From: Sphingomonas sp. CROZ-RG-20F-R02-07
Lineage (GTDB): Bacteria; Pseudomonadota; Alphaproteobacteria; Sphingomonadales; Sphingomonadaceae
Direction: 5' to 3'
DNA: 64,000 bases
Assembly: GCF_022662335.1 (NCBI RefSeq)
Contig: NZ_JAKNQJ010000008.1
Location: 87,436-151,435, forward strand
In this document: piece after piece, positions 26,642 through 34,817 of the stretch
Position numbering within the stretch: position 1 is the first letter of the stretch
How the letters are laid out: the number at the start of each line of letters is the position of its first letter
Notes under the pieces: model-generated
The model's input: the letters and a program-made list of their open reading frames with translations, nothing else
What the model was told of the DNA's origin: nothing
The model's database searches: none
Translations under genes and position numbers: made by a program

Positions 26642-27652
26642 TCAGCGCTGAACCGCTTCCAGCAATCGCTCGACGACCCGCCCCATGCCGTCGACCACCG
26701 GATCCTGGCACGGCAGACCAAGCGCGGCCTCCACATCGTCGCACGCGCGTCGTGCGCTGTCGCGGTCAAGCGCGGACGTGTTGAGCGCCACGCCGACCGC
26801 GACCGCGCCCGGGCTGGTCAGCCACGCCGCCTCCAGATTGCGCTCCAGACATCGCGCAAGATCGGGCACCGGGAAGCCGGGCGCATGGCGCATACGCGTT
26901 CGCCCCGCCTCGTGGCAGAGCACCAGCGCGTCCGGCTGCGCGCCATGGAGAAGGCCGAGCGACACGCCCGCGAACCCGGGATGAAACAGCGACCCCTGCC
27001 CCTCGATCAGGTCCCATCCCCCGTCGTCGCGCGCGGGTGACAGCCGCTCGACCGCGCCAGAGATAAAATCGGCGACCACTGCGTCGACCGGCATCCCCTC
27101 CCCCGCGATCAGGATCCCGGTCTGCCCCGTGGCGCGGAAGTCGGCCGCCAGCCCGCGCCCGCGCAACTCGCGCTCGAGGCTCAGCGCGGTGTACATCTTG
27201 CCCACCGCGCAATCGGTGCCGACGGTGAGCAGCCGCTTTCCCACGCGCCTCGCCCCCGTGCCGACCGGCAGATTGGCGGGCGGCTCGCGCACGTCCCACA
27301 GCCGCCGGTCACGCGCGGCCGCGGCGGACGCGATGCGCGGCTGTGCGGCAAGGCGCTGGTGCAGCCCGCTTGCAACATCGAGCCCCGCTTCGAGCGCGGC
27401 GACGATGTCGTCGACCATGCGCCCGCTCATCACGCCGCCGGCATTGGCGACGCCGATCACCAAGGTGCGCGTGCCCCGCGCGACCGCTTCGGCGAACGAC
27501 AGCTCGGGAAAGCCGAGCGACACCGTTGCCGGGCTGCTTCGCATTTGCCCGAGCGCGAGCTGCGGCCGCCAGTGCGCGATCCCGCGCCCGGTCTTCGCCG
27601 ACAACGGATCGGTCGCCTCACCCAGGTACAAAAGATAAGGAGCTTCGATCAC
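26642..27652 (-). CDS. dgcN: DUF1611/DgcN-family protein, probable D-glutamate N-acetyltransferase (copy 1)
   Basis: 336 residues from GTG 27652 (an ATG at 27712 would add 20 residues but leave only 27 bp to the divergent gene). The N-terminal Rossmann-like half contains EAPYLLYLGEATDPLSAK and VIGVANAGG. The C-terminal half has a P-loop-like LLTVGTDCAVGKMYTALSL, then DFRATGQTGILIAGEGMPVD and WDLIEGQGSLFHPGFAGVSLGL. As I recall the literature, DgcN acetylates D-glutamate before racemisation by DgcA. This copy keeps the HWRP and GLP-like motifs of the orthodox DgcN subtype and differs from copies 2 and 3. It is followed by an alanine racemase gene. Confidence 0.85.
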   Translation of the reverse strand: MIEAPYLLYLGEATDPLSAKTGRGIAHWRPQLALGQMRSSPATVSLGFPELSFAEAVARGTRTLVIGVANAGGVMSGRMVDDIVAALEAGLDVASGLHQRLAAQPRIASAAAARDRRLWDVREPPANLPVGTGARRVGKRLLTVGTDCAVGKMYTALSLERELRGRGLAADFRATGQTGILIAGEGMPVDAVVADFISGAVERLSPARDDGGWDLIEGQGSLFHPGFAGVSLGLLHGAQPDALVLCHEAGRTRMRHAPGFPVPDLARCLERNLEAAWLTSPGAVAVGVALNTSALDRDSARRACDDVEAALGLPCQDPVVDGMGRVVERLLEAVQR

Positions 27653-27739
27653 ACCGCCTCGCTCGTTGACCCGTCCCGGATAAGCCAATAGCCTTCCGAT
27701 CGGGATGAGCATAGTGGCGTTACGCCGGAGGGGGTTTCC

Positions 27740-29023
27740 ATGACGATCCGCACCACGGGCGCGCTCGCATCCTTGCTGATGATGTTCGCCGCACCCGCAA
27801 GCGCGGCCCCGGACTATGGCGCGCGCGTGGAGCGCGTGCTGAAAGCGACCCCGCTGATCGACGGGCACAACGACTGGGCGGAGGCGCTGCGCGGGCACGA
27901 AGGTGGACGCCGATGGACCGCCGACCTCCGCGAGCTCGACGGCAGGCCCGGCTCCTATAACACCGACATCGCCCGGTTGCGCCGCGGCGGCGTCGGAGGG
28001 CAATTCTGGTCGGTCTACGTGTCCCCCGACCTGCCCGGGCTCGAGCAGATCAAGCAGACGCTCGAGCAGATCGATCTCGTCCGCGTCACCGCGGCGCGAT
28101 ACCCGGACGTGTTCGAGATGGCGCGCACCGCCGCCGATGTCCGCCGCATCCATCGCGCGGGCAAGATCGCCTCGCTGATCGGGGTCGAGGGCGGCGGTCA
28201 GATCGACAACAGCCTGTCGGTGCTTCGCGCCTATCACGAGCTCGGCGCGGGCTATCTGACGCTGACTCATGCGCGCACGATCGAATGGGCCGACTCGGCG
28301 ACCGACAACCCTCAGCATAACGGGTTGACCCCGTTCGGCGAGGCGGTGGTGCTTGAACTGAACCGACTTGGAATGCTGGTCGATCTGGCGCACGTCAGCG
28401 AGGCGACGATGCGCGCCGCGATCCGGGTGTCCCGGGCGCCGGTGGTCTTCTCGCATTCAAGCGCGCGGGCGCTCGTCGACCACCCGCGCAACGTGCCCGA
28501 CGACGTGCTGCGGCTCGTGACGGAGAACGGCGGGGTGGTGATGGTCAACTATGCGCCGCCCTATGTCTCGGACGCATACCGCCGCTGGTCGGCAGATCTA
28601 GCCGCCGAGCAGACCCGGCTCAACGCTCCACCGCTCGGCGGCCTCCTAATCGGCCAGCCGGACAAGGCCGCCGCCGCGATCACCGAATGGAAGCGCCAGC
28701 ACCCGATGCCGCGCGTCACGCTGGCCCAAGTCGCCGATCACATCGAGTATGTCGCCAAGGTCGCGGGCGTGGACCATGTCGGCATCGGCTCGGATTTCGA
28801 CGGCGTCGGCGGGCAGCTGCCCGAGGGGCTGGAGGACGTGTCCACCTATCCCGCGTTGCTGGCCGAACTGATGCGGCGGGGCTGGAGCGACGCGGACTGC
28901 CGCAAGCTCGCCGGCGAGAACGTGCTGCGCGTGATGGCGCGGGCCGAGCAGGTTGCGGCCTCGATGCGGGGCGAACTGCCCCGCACGGACGTGGTCCCGC
29001 CGGTCTTGCCGCACTCGTCCTGA
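27740..29023 (+). CDS. Membrane dipeptidase (renal dipeptidase family, M19)
   Basis: 427 residues, exported (signal peptide ending PASAAP). Zinc ligands are visible in LIDGHNDWAEAL (HxD, near residue 43), the bridging glutamate of SLIGVEGGGQ, LVDLAHVSEATM and VVFSHSSARAL; the conserved GIGSDFDGVG is near residue 350. M19 enzymes cleave dipeptides and commonly accept a D-residue at the C-terminal position. It is the first gene of a plus-strand operon with an S9 peptidase, dgcN copy 2 and a serine hydrolase, and starts back to back with dgcN copy 1. This dipeptide-splitting step could supply free D-amino acids to the DgcN enzymes. Confidence 0.95.
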   Translation: MTIRTTGALASLLMMFAAPASAAPDYGARVERVLKATPLIDGHNDWAEALRGHEGGRRWTADLRELDGRPGSYNTDIARLRRGGVGGQFWSVYVSPDLPGLEQIKQTLEQIDLVRVTAARYPDVFEMARTAADVRRIHRAGKIASLIGVEGGGQIDNSLSVLRAYHELGAGYLTLTHARTIEWADSATDNPQHNGLTPFGEAVVLELNRLGMLVDLAHVSEATMRAAIRVSRAPVVFSHSSARALVDHPRNVPDDVLRLVTENGGVVMVNYAPPYVSDAYRRWSADLAAEQTRLNAPPLGGLLIGQPDKAAAAITEWKRQHPMPRVTLAQVADHIEYVAKVAGVDHVGIGSDFDGVGGQLPEGLEDVSTYPALLAELMRRGWSDADCRKLAGENVLRVMARAEQVAASMRGELPRTDVVPPVLPHSS

Positions 29024-29116
29024 GCATCGGCGGTTGCGCGATATCGGGCGTTGACCAAGTTTCCGATTGGGCCATAACTGCCGGATCGAGACACTGGGGT
29101 GGAAGGGAGCGGAGCC

Positions 29117-31219
29117 ATGCTGCGTCATCGTTGGGCAGGTGCTATGATCGCCGCCATGCTGCTGCCGCTCGCGCCATCGGTCGCGCAGCCCACGCGCGCG
29201 GACTTCTCGATCGAGCAGGTGCTGTCCGCCCCCTACCCCACCAGCCTGACGGCCGCGCCGGTCGGCGAACGGGCCGCGTGGACGTTCAACGATCGCGGCG
29301 TGCGTAACGTCTGGGTGGCCGACGCCACGAACGCCATCCACGCGCGGGCGATCACCGCGTTCACGCAGGACGACGGCAACGACATCGGCGACCTCGCATG
29401 GTCTCCCGACGCGGGAAGCATCGCGTTTACGCGCGGCCAGACGCTCGAAAGCGACATCCCGGCCAACGTCGCCGATGCTCCAGAAGGGCCGCTCGGTCGC
29501 GCGATATGGATCGTCGCCGCCGCCGGCGGGGAGCCGCGCAAGCTCGGCAACGGACATTCGCCCAGCTTCTCGCCCGACGGCGGCCAGCTGATCTTCCTGG
29601 ATAAGAAGCAGATCCTGGCCGTCGATCCGCGCGTCGGGGCCGCCCCGCGCCCGTTGCTGACCGACCTCGGCACGGTCGGCTCGGCGACGTGGTCGCCCGA
29701 CGGTCGCCGGATCGCGTTCGTCAGCCGCCGGGTCGGCCATTCGCTCGTCGGCCTGTATGATCGCACCGCGAAAACGATCACCTGGCTGGCACCGAGCTTC
29801 GACCTCGATTCCAACCCGGTCTTCTCGCCCGACGGATCGCACGTCGCGTTCGTCCGCGCGGCGACAGACAAGCCCAGCCCGTTCACCAGCCACCGCGTCG
29901 CCACGACTCCGTGGTCGATCTGGGTTGCGGACGCGAGCACGGGCGAGGGCCGCCAAGTGTGGAGCGCCGATCACGGCACGGGCAGTGTTTGGCATCCGAC
30001 CTTGTCGGAGAACAGCCTGCTGTGGACTGCGGGCGGCCAGCTCGTGTTTCCGTGGGAGAAGACCGGTTGGCTGCTGCCCTATGCGGTCGCCGCTTCCGGC
30101 GGAGCCACGCGCCCGCTCGCGTCCGGCGCGTTCGAGACGGCGTACCTGGCGATCGCTCCCGATCGTCGGCGCATCGTGTTCGCCAGCAATCAGGACGACG
30201 TCGACCGCCTGCACCTTTGGACGGTCGACCCGGTACGCGGCGCGCCCACACGCCTCGCCAGCACGGACGGGGTCGAGGCGTTCCCGGAGATCGCGGCCGA
30301 CGGCACGGTGTTCGCGCTGCGCGGCACCGGAACGCGGCAGCTCGCCCCGGTCGTGTTCCGTCGTGACGCGTGGCTGCCGCTCGCGCCGGCAGCGGTACCG
30401 ACGACGTTTCCGACGACACAGCTCGCCACTCCGGAGTCGGTCAGCTTCCCCGCCAAGGACGGGCAGCTCGTCCATGGCCAGCTGTTCCTGCCGCGCAACG
30501 CATCGGGCCGGCACCCGACCGTGATTTTCTTTCATGGCGGTCCGCCCCGGCAGATGCTGGCCGGGTTCCATTACATGGAGTTCTACAGCGGCGCGTACGG
30601 CTTCAACGAGTATCTGGCGTCGAAGGGCTACGTCGTGCTCTCGGTCAACTACCGCGGCGGCATCGGCTATGGGCTGAACTATCGCGAGGCGAACGACTTC
30701 GGCGCTGGCGGCGGCAGCGAGGTCAACGACATCTTCGGCGCGCTGACCTATCTGCGGAACCGTTCGGATGTGGACGCGAAGCGGATCGGCGTCTGGGGCG
30801 GCAGCTATGGCGGGTTGATGACCGCGCTGGCGCTGGCGCGGGCGTCGGATCAGGTCGCAGTCGGCGTCGACTACGCGGGCGTCTACGACTGGGGTGGCCT
30901 GCTCGAGCAGTATGGCGCGGCGCTGTCGGACCGCGATGCGGTCAAGCGCGCCCGCGCGTCGTCGCCGATCGCCACGGTCGACCGGTGGCGATCACCGGTG
31001 CTGGTCGTCCACGCCGACGACGACCGCAACGTGGCTTTCTCGCAATCGACGCAGCTTGTTCAGGATCTGCGCGCGCATGGGGTCGAGTATCAGACGATCG
31101 TGATCCCGAACGAGGTTCACGACCTCAACCGGTATTCCTCCTGGCTGACGCTGTTCCACGCCACCGACGACTATCTCGATAAACATCTGAACGCGCCCGC
31201 GCGTCGATCTGGGCAATAA
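29117..31219 (+). CDS. S9-family serine peptidase, second copy
   Basis: 700 residues from ATG 29117 (GAAGGGAGCGGAG upstream). A signal peptide (IAAMLLPLAPSVAQ) leads into a WSPDG-bladed propeller and then the catalytic domain with WGGSYGGLMT (Ser about residue 563), HADDDRNV (Asp) and NEVHDLN (His). The sequence HGGPPRQML before the nucleophile matches the first S9 gene's HGGPSRQML, so the two enzymes are paralogues with probably different subsite preferences. The stop is 16 nt before dgcN copy 2, which indicates co-transcription. Confidence 0.93.
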   Translation: MLRHRWAGAMIAAMLLPLAPSVAQPTRADFSIEQVLSAPYPTSLTAAPVGERAAWTFNDRGVRNVWVADATNAIHARAITAFTQDDGNDIGDLAWSPDAGSIAFTRGQTLESDIPANVADAPEGPLGRAIWIVAAAGGEPRKLGNGHSPSFSPDGGQLIFLDKKQILAVDPRVGAAPRPLLTDLGTVGSATWSPDGRRIAFVSRRVGHSLVGLYDRTAKTITWLAPSFDLDSNPVFSPDGSHVAFVRAATDKPSPFTSHRVATTPWSIWVADASTGEGRQVWSADHGTGSVWHPTLSENSLLWTAGGQLVFPWEKTGWLLPYAVAASGGATRPLASGAFETAYLAIAPDRRRIVFASNQDDVDRLHLWTVDPVRGAPTRLASTDGVEAFPEIAADGTVFALRGTGTRQLAPVVFRRDAWLPLAPAAVPTTFPTTQLATPESVSFPAKDGQLVHGQLFLPRNASGRHPTVIFFHGGPPRQMLAGFHYMEFYSGAYGFNEYLASKGYVVLSVNYRGGIGYGLNYREANDFGAGGGSEVNDIFGALTYLRNRSDVDAKRIGVWGGSYGGLMTALALARASDQVAVGVDYAGVYDWGGLLEQYGAALSDRDAVKRARASSPIATVDRWRSPVLVVHADDDRNVAFSQSTQLVQDLRAHGVEYQTIVIPNEVHDLNRYSSWLTLFHATDDYLDKHLNAPARRSGQ

Positions 31220-31235
31220 GCAGTAAGGAGCCGAG

Positions 31236-32288
31236 ATGATCGATTCGAAGCAGGTCGGCGTCGGCGCGCCTGTCGGCGCGGCCGCGCTGCCAACCCCGTA
31301 CATATTATTCGTAGGCGACGTCACCGAGCCCGGCTATGCCAAGACCGCGTTCGGCTTGCGCGACTGGGCGGGCGACAGATGCGTCGGCGAGGCGGCGTGC
31401 GCGCCCGATTCGGTCGCCACGGGCCTGCCCCGTATGATACCCGCCGAGGCGGCCTCCAAGGGCGCGCGCGCGCTGGTTATTGCGGTGGCCAACTCCGGCG
31501 GCTTCATTCCGCCGACCTGGCGCGCGACGCTGGTGGAGGCGTTGGAGGCTGGACTTGACCTGGTCAGCGGGATGCATGTGCGCCTCGCCGAAGTGCCCGG
31601 CCTAGCTGATACGGCGGCGCGACTCGGTCGACGACTGATCGACGTTCGCGTGCCGCCCGTCGGCATACCCGTCGCCACCGGGCGCAAGCGCACCGGCAGG
31701 CGGCTGCTCACCGTCGGCACGGATTGCGCGCTGGGCAAGAAGTACACCGCGCTCGCGTTGGCTAACGCCTTCGCCGCGCGCGATGTGGACGTCCACTTCC
31801 GCGCCACCGGGCAGACCGGGATCATGATCGCGGGCGGCGGCATTCCGATGGACGCGGTCGTCTCCGACTTCGAGGCCGGCGCGGCAGAGATGCTGTCCCC
31901 CAACGCCGCGCCCGATCATTGGGACGTGATCGAGGGTCAGGGATCGCTGATGCACCCCGCCTATGCCGCGGTTTCCCTGGGATTGCTGCACGGCAGCCAA
32001 CCCGATGTGTTCGTGGTGTGTCACGAGCCGGGGCGTCGCGAAATGCTGGGAATGCCCGGCTATGCGGTGCCGACGGTGGAAGAGGTGATCGAGCTGACGC
32101 TGCTGCTCGGCCGCCGCACCAATCCGCAGATCCGTTGCGGCGGAGTATCGTACAACACCGGCGCGCTAAACGAAGCGGAAGCGATGCGGGTGATGGCGGC
32201 GGACGGCGAGCGGCTGCGTCTGCCCGTAGCCGATCCGATGCGCCCAGGCCCCGCATTCGATAGGCTGGTGGACGCCTGCTTGGCATGA
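31236..32288 (+). CDS. dgcN: DUF1611/DgcN-family protein (copy 2)
   Basis: 350 residues with a strong AAGGAG site before ATG 31236. Motifs are FVGDVTEPGYAKTAFGLRDW, VIAVANSGG, LLTVGTDCALGKKYTALAL (P-loop-like), HFRATGQTGIMIAGGGIPMD and WDVIEGQGSLMHPAYAAV. It is clearly closer to copy 3 at 48 kb (shared DVTEPG, AKTAFGLR, GIPxDAVVSDF) than to copy 1, so it belongs to a second subtype whose substrate may not be D-glutamate. It sits between an S9 peptidase and a serine hydrolase in one operon. Confidence 0.85.
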   Translation: MIDSKQVGVGAPVGAAALPTPYILFVGDVTEPGYAKTAFGLRDWAGDRCVGEAACAPDSVATGLPRMIPAEAASKGARALVIAVANSGGFIPPTWRATLVEALEAGLDLVSGMHVRLAEVPGLADTAARLGRRLIDVRVPPVGIPVATGRKRTGRRLLTVGTDCALGKKYTALALANAFAARDVDVHFRATGQTGIMIAGGGIPMDAVVSDFEAGAAEMLSPNAAPDHWDVIEGQGSLMHPAYAAVSLGLLHGSQPDVFVVCHEPGRREMLGMPGYAVPTVEEVIELTLLLGRRTNPQIRCGGVSYNTGALNEAEAMRVMAADGERLRLPVADPMRPGPAFDRLVDACLA

Positions 32289-32324
32289 CCGCGCCCCTCC
32301 CCCACCCTGTTTAGGAGTTGAACT

Positions 32325-34286
32325 ATGAAACGGCTCATCGCTCTCACTCTCGCCTGCGTGTCGCTCCCGTCCATGGCGCAGGCGCAGACGCCCGCCGCGG
32401 CGGACATGCCCGGCAAGACGGGGGCTGGCGTCACCTATGTTCAGCCCAAAAGCTGGACGGCGGTGACACGCGGACCCGCGACGGTGTTCACCGCTCCCGA
32501 AGCCGACCTCGCCGTCGCGTTCGTGGAAGTGGGCTCGGCGGCAACCGCGCAAGCCGCCGTCGACCGCGCTTGGTCGCTCTACCGCGCGGGGGCCAGCCCC
32601 GTGCAACGGCTCGCCAGCCCGGAAGCACCGCGCTCCGGCTGGGAGGAGCGGGTCGCGTTTGCCTATGAAACCCCGCCCAACGCCAAGGCAGTCGCGTCCG
32701 CGCTGGCGATGCGCAAGGGGACGGGCTGGACGGTGATGATCGTCGACGGCGCGCAGCGGACGGCGGACAAGCGGCAGGCCGCCATCTCGCTGCTCGGGCA
32801 GACAGTTCGCCCAGCGGGCTATCAGCGCGAGAACTTCGCCGGGCGCGCCGCGCATCGGCTGACCCCCGAGCGGGTCGCGCTGATGCGCGCATTCGTCGAG
32901 CAATCCTTGCGCGAGCTCGAAGTGCCGGGCGCGGGCGTGGCGCTGATCGATGGCGGCAAGGTGGTGTGGCAGGGTGGCGTCGGCGTCAAGCGGCTGGGCT
33001 CGGCCGAGCCCGTCACCGCGCATTCCAAGTTCATGATCGCGTCCAACACCAAGGGCATGTCGACGCTGCTGCTGGCGACGCTGGCCGACCAGGGAAAGCT
33101 GCGCTGGGACCAGCCGGTGACGAAGCTCTACCCCGCGTTCCGGCTGGGCGACGACGCGACCACCCGCGCGACGCTGGTGCGCCATCTGGTGTGCGCCTGC
33201 ACCGGCCTGCCGCGCAAGGACTTCGCCTTTATTCTCGCCTCGCCTGACACGCCCGCGATCGACACGTTCCGCCAACTCGCCGCGACGCAGCCGACGAGCC
33301 GATTCGGCGAGATCTTCCAATACAACAACCTGATGGCCTCCGCTGCGGGCTACCTGGGCGGGCATCTGCTCCATCCAACCATGGAACTCGGGGCAGCCTA
33401 TGACCGCGCGATGCAGGAGCGCATCTTCGGGCCGATGGGGATGCGTGACACGAGCTTCACCAACGCCAACGCGATGACCGGCGACTGGGCGCGCCCCTAT
33501 GGGCGCGACGTGGATGGCCGCGTGGTGGAACTGGCGAACAGCTTCAACGACACAATCCGCCCTTATCGCCCCGCAGGCGGCGCCTGGTCGAGCGCGGCGG
33601 ACATGGCGCGCTACGTCCAGCTCGAGCTGGGCAAGGGGATGCTCCCCGAGGGGAAGCGGATCGTGTCGGAAGAGAATATCCTCGAACGGCGCAAGCCCGG
33701 CGTGCTGGTCGGCGAGGACAAATATTACGGCATGGGCCTGTTCAACGAGACCGATTGGGGCGTGAACGTGGTCGATCACGGCGGCACGTTGCAGGGTTAC
33801 CGCAGCAATTTCTATGTGCTCCCCGACGCGGGGATTGGCGCGGTGCTGCTAACCAACGCCGATGACGGTGCCGCGCTGACGGCCCCGTTCCTGCGCCGCC
33901 TGCTGGAGGTGGTGTATGACGGCCAGCCCGAGGCGGCGGCGGAAGTGAGCGCGGCGGCGGCGCGCGCCAAGGCGTCCGCCCGGGCGCGGCGGGCGCGGCT
34001 GACCTGGCCCGGCGATCCGGCGGTGCTGGCCAACCTCGCGGCCCGCTACCGCGAGCCGGAGATCGGCGAACTGACGATCCGCAAGCAGGATGGTCGGACC
34101 TGGATCAAGGCGGGCTCGATCGATTCGCCGCTCGCCACCCGCGTCAACGCCGATGGCAGCGTGTCGGTGGTGACGGCGGGCCCCGGCGCGATTGGGATGG
34201 AGGCGGTGGTCGGCGGCACGCCCGGCGCGCGCACCCTGACGATCCGCGACAGCCAGCATGAGTATGTCTATACCGAGGTGAGCTGA
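32325..34286 (+). CDS. Secreted beta-lactamase-fold serine hydrolase (class C/D-aminopeptidase-like)
   Basis: 653 residues with a signal peptide (LIALTLACVSLPSMAQAQ). A 150-residue N-terminal domain of unknown type precedes the SxxK hydrolase domain. SxxK lies in MIASNTKGMSTLL (about residue 240), the YxN element in FQYNNLMAS, and HGG in VVDHGGTLQGY. A C-terminal domain of about 120 residues follows. Members include D-aminopeptidases, DD-carboxypeptidases and esterases. All catalytic motifs are intact. As the last gene of the dipeptidase-S9-dgcN operon it is best guessed to act on peptides with D-residues in the periplasm. Confidence 0.9.
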   Translation: MKRLIALTLACVSLPSMAQAQTPAAADMPGKTGAGVTYVQPKSWTAVTRGPATVFTAPEADLAVAFVEVGSAATAQAAVDRAWSLYRAGASPVQRLASPEAPRSGWEERVAFAYETPPNAKAVASALAMRKGTGWTVMIVDGAQRTADKRQAAISLLGQTVRPAGYQRENFAGRAAHRLTPERVALMRAFVEQSLRELEVPGAGVALIDGGKVVWQGGVGVKRLGSAEPVTAHSKFMIASNTKGMSTLLLATLADQGKLRWDQPVTKLYPAFRLGDDATTRATLVRHLVCACTGLPRKDFAFILASPDTPAIDTFRQLAATQPTSRFGEIFQYNNLMASAAGYLGGHLLHPTMELGAAYDRAMQERIFGPMGMRDTSFTNANAMTGDWARPYGRDVDGRVVELANSFNDTIRPYRPAGGAWSSAADMARYVQLELGKGMLPEGKRIVSEENILERRKPGVLVGEDKYYGMGLFNETDWGVNVVDHGGTLQGYRSNFYVLPDAGIGAVLLTNADDGAALTAPFLRRLLEVVYDGQPEAAAEVSAAAARAKASARARRARLTWPGDPAVLANLAARYREPEIGELTIRKQDGRTWIKAGSIDSPLATRVNADGSVSVVTAGPGAIGMEAVVGGTPGARTLTIRDSQHEYVYTEVS

Positions 34287-34384
34287 GCCGGACTCCCGTA
34301 TCTGCCGTCGCCCCGGGCCTCGCTCCTCCATTGCGGGAAAATGGAGGCGGGACCCCGGCTTGAGGCGGAAAGACGAACCGGCCG

Positions 34385-34557
34385 CTATTCATCCGAGGGC
34401 GCTTTCGGCCCCGCCGCACCCGCGTCGAGGTGGTTCCAGTTCAGCAGCACATTGAACCGGGGGCGATAGCTGCCCTGCGTCTGCCATCGCCAGAACGAGC
34501 GCAGCGCGTAGAGCACCATGCATGTGGCCCCGCTCGAGCGACATATCGGCCAGAAGC
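34385..34557 (-). pseudogene. M14 carboxypeptidase relic, 3' end (left of Tn3 unit)
   Basis: The minus strand encodes PLLADMSLERGHM, then after a 4-bp duplication (CATGCATG where CATG is expected) a shifted frame VLYALRSFWRWQTQGSYRPR followed by NVLLNWNHLDAGAA. This matches the C-terminal end of the intact M14 gene at 13.1 kb (VLYALRPFWRWQTQGSYRL). It continues a reading frame whose upstream part lies beyond the Tn3 unit at 44574-44796. The frameshift shows that the gene is dead. Confidence 0.88.
34551..34557 (+). repeat. 7-bp direct repeat at left edge of Tn3 unit
   Basis: CAGAAGC immediately outside the left inverted repeat; the same 7 bases stand immediately outside the right inverted repeat at 44574-44580. 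It looks like a target-site duplication, although Tn3-family elements usually make 5 bp. Confidence 0.75.
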
Positions 34558-34595
34558 GGGAGCGGTGAGAGAAGGCCCAAAAACGTACGGTAAGG
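34558..34595 (+). repeat. Left 38-bp terminal inverted repeat of Tn3-family unit
   Basis: Starts GGGAGCGGTGAGAGAAGG and ends ACGTACGGTAAGG. It matches the reverse complement of 44536-44573 at 33 of 38 positions. Length and the inner TAAGG end are typical of Tn3-family repeats. Confidence 0.9.
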
Positions 34596-34607
34596 CCTGC
34601 TGTCGGT

Positions 34608-34785
34608 TCAGGCGATGCGAGGCGCTCTGCACCGTTTGCGAGGTTTCTCCACCTCACTCCGGATAAGAACGCCAGTCAGATCGCTGGGCGAGCAGATCGT
34701 CCAGCACCTCGATTCTGGTAAAGCGGAGGTGCCGTACGGCACCGACGAGATGACCGCGTTCCAGAGCCACCGGTCGAACCGGACT
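34608..34785 (-). pseudogene. Relic of the 3' end of a second Tn3-family transposase gene
   Basis: Just inside the left inverted repeat the minus strand encodes SEVEKPRKRCRAPRIA before a stop at 34608. Further upstream, in shifted frames, it encodes RAVRHLRFTRIEVLDDLLAQ and LWNAV. These match SEVDKPRERFRPLRVA, RAVQHLRSNGVEVPDELLAH and LWNTM at the end of the intact TnpA at 44.3-44.5 kb. Several frameshifts show old decay. The orientation is opposite to the intact tnpA. Confidence 0.82.
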
Positions 34786-34817
34786 CCGCGCGCTCCGCGA
34801 TACCGAGGGCGTCGAGA

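Noticed and set aside
27653..28456. Upstream extension of the dgcN copy 1 frame to 28456
   Set aside because: The extra residues overlap the dipeptidase on the opposite strand and match nothing; family members start just before the APYLLYLGE segment.
28646..30571. 641-codon minus-strand frame over the dipeptidase and S9 genes
   Set aside because: Antisense to two clear enzymes with complete active sites; its composition is that of a shadow frame.
9974..31219. Lasso-peptide isopeptidase cluster (S9 peptidase plus TonB receptor)
   Set aside because: Sphingomonads often pair these genes in lasso-peptide loci, but I see no precursor, B or C synthesis genes and no FecI/FecR pair, and the peptidases lie among other hydrolases.
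32166..33779. 537-codon minus-strand frame over the serine hydrolase
   Set aside because: Same reason: the plus-strand frame has SxxK, YxN and HxG motifs and a signal peptide.
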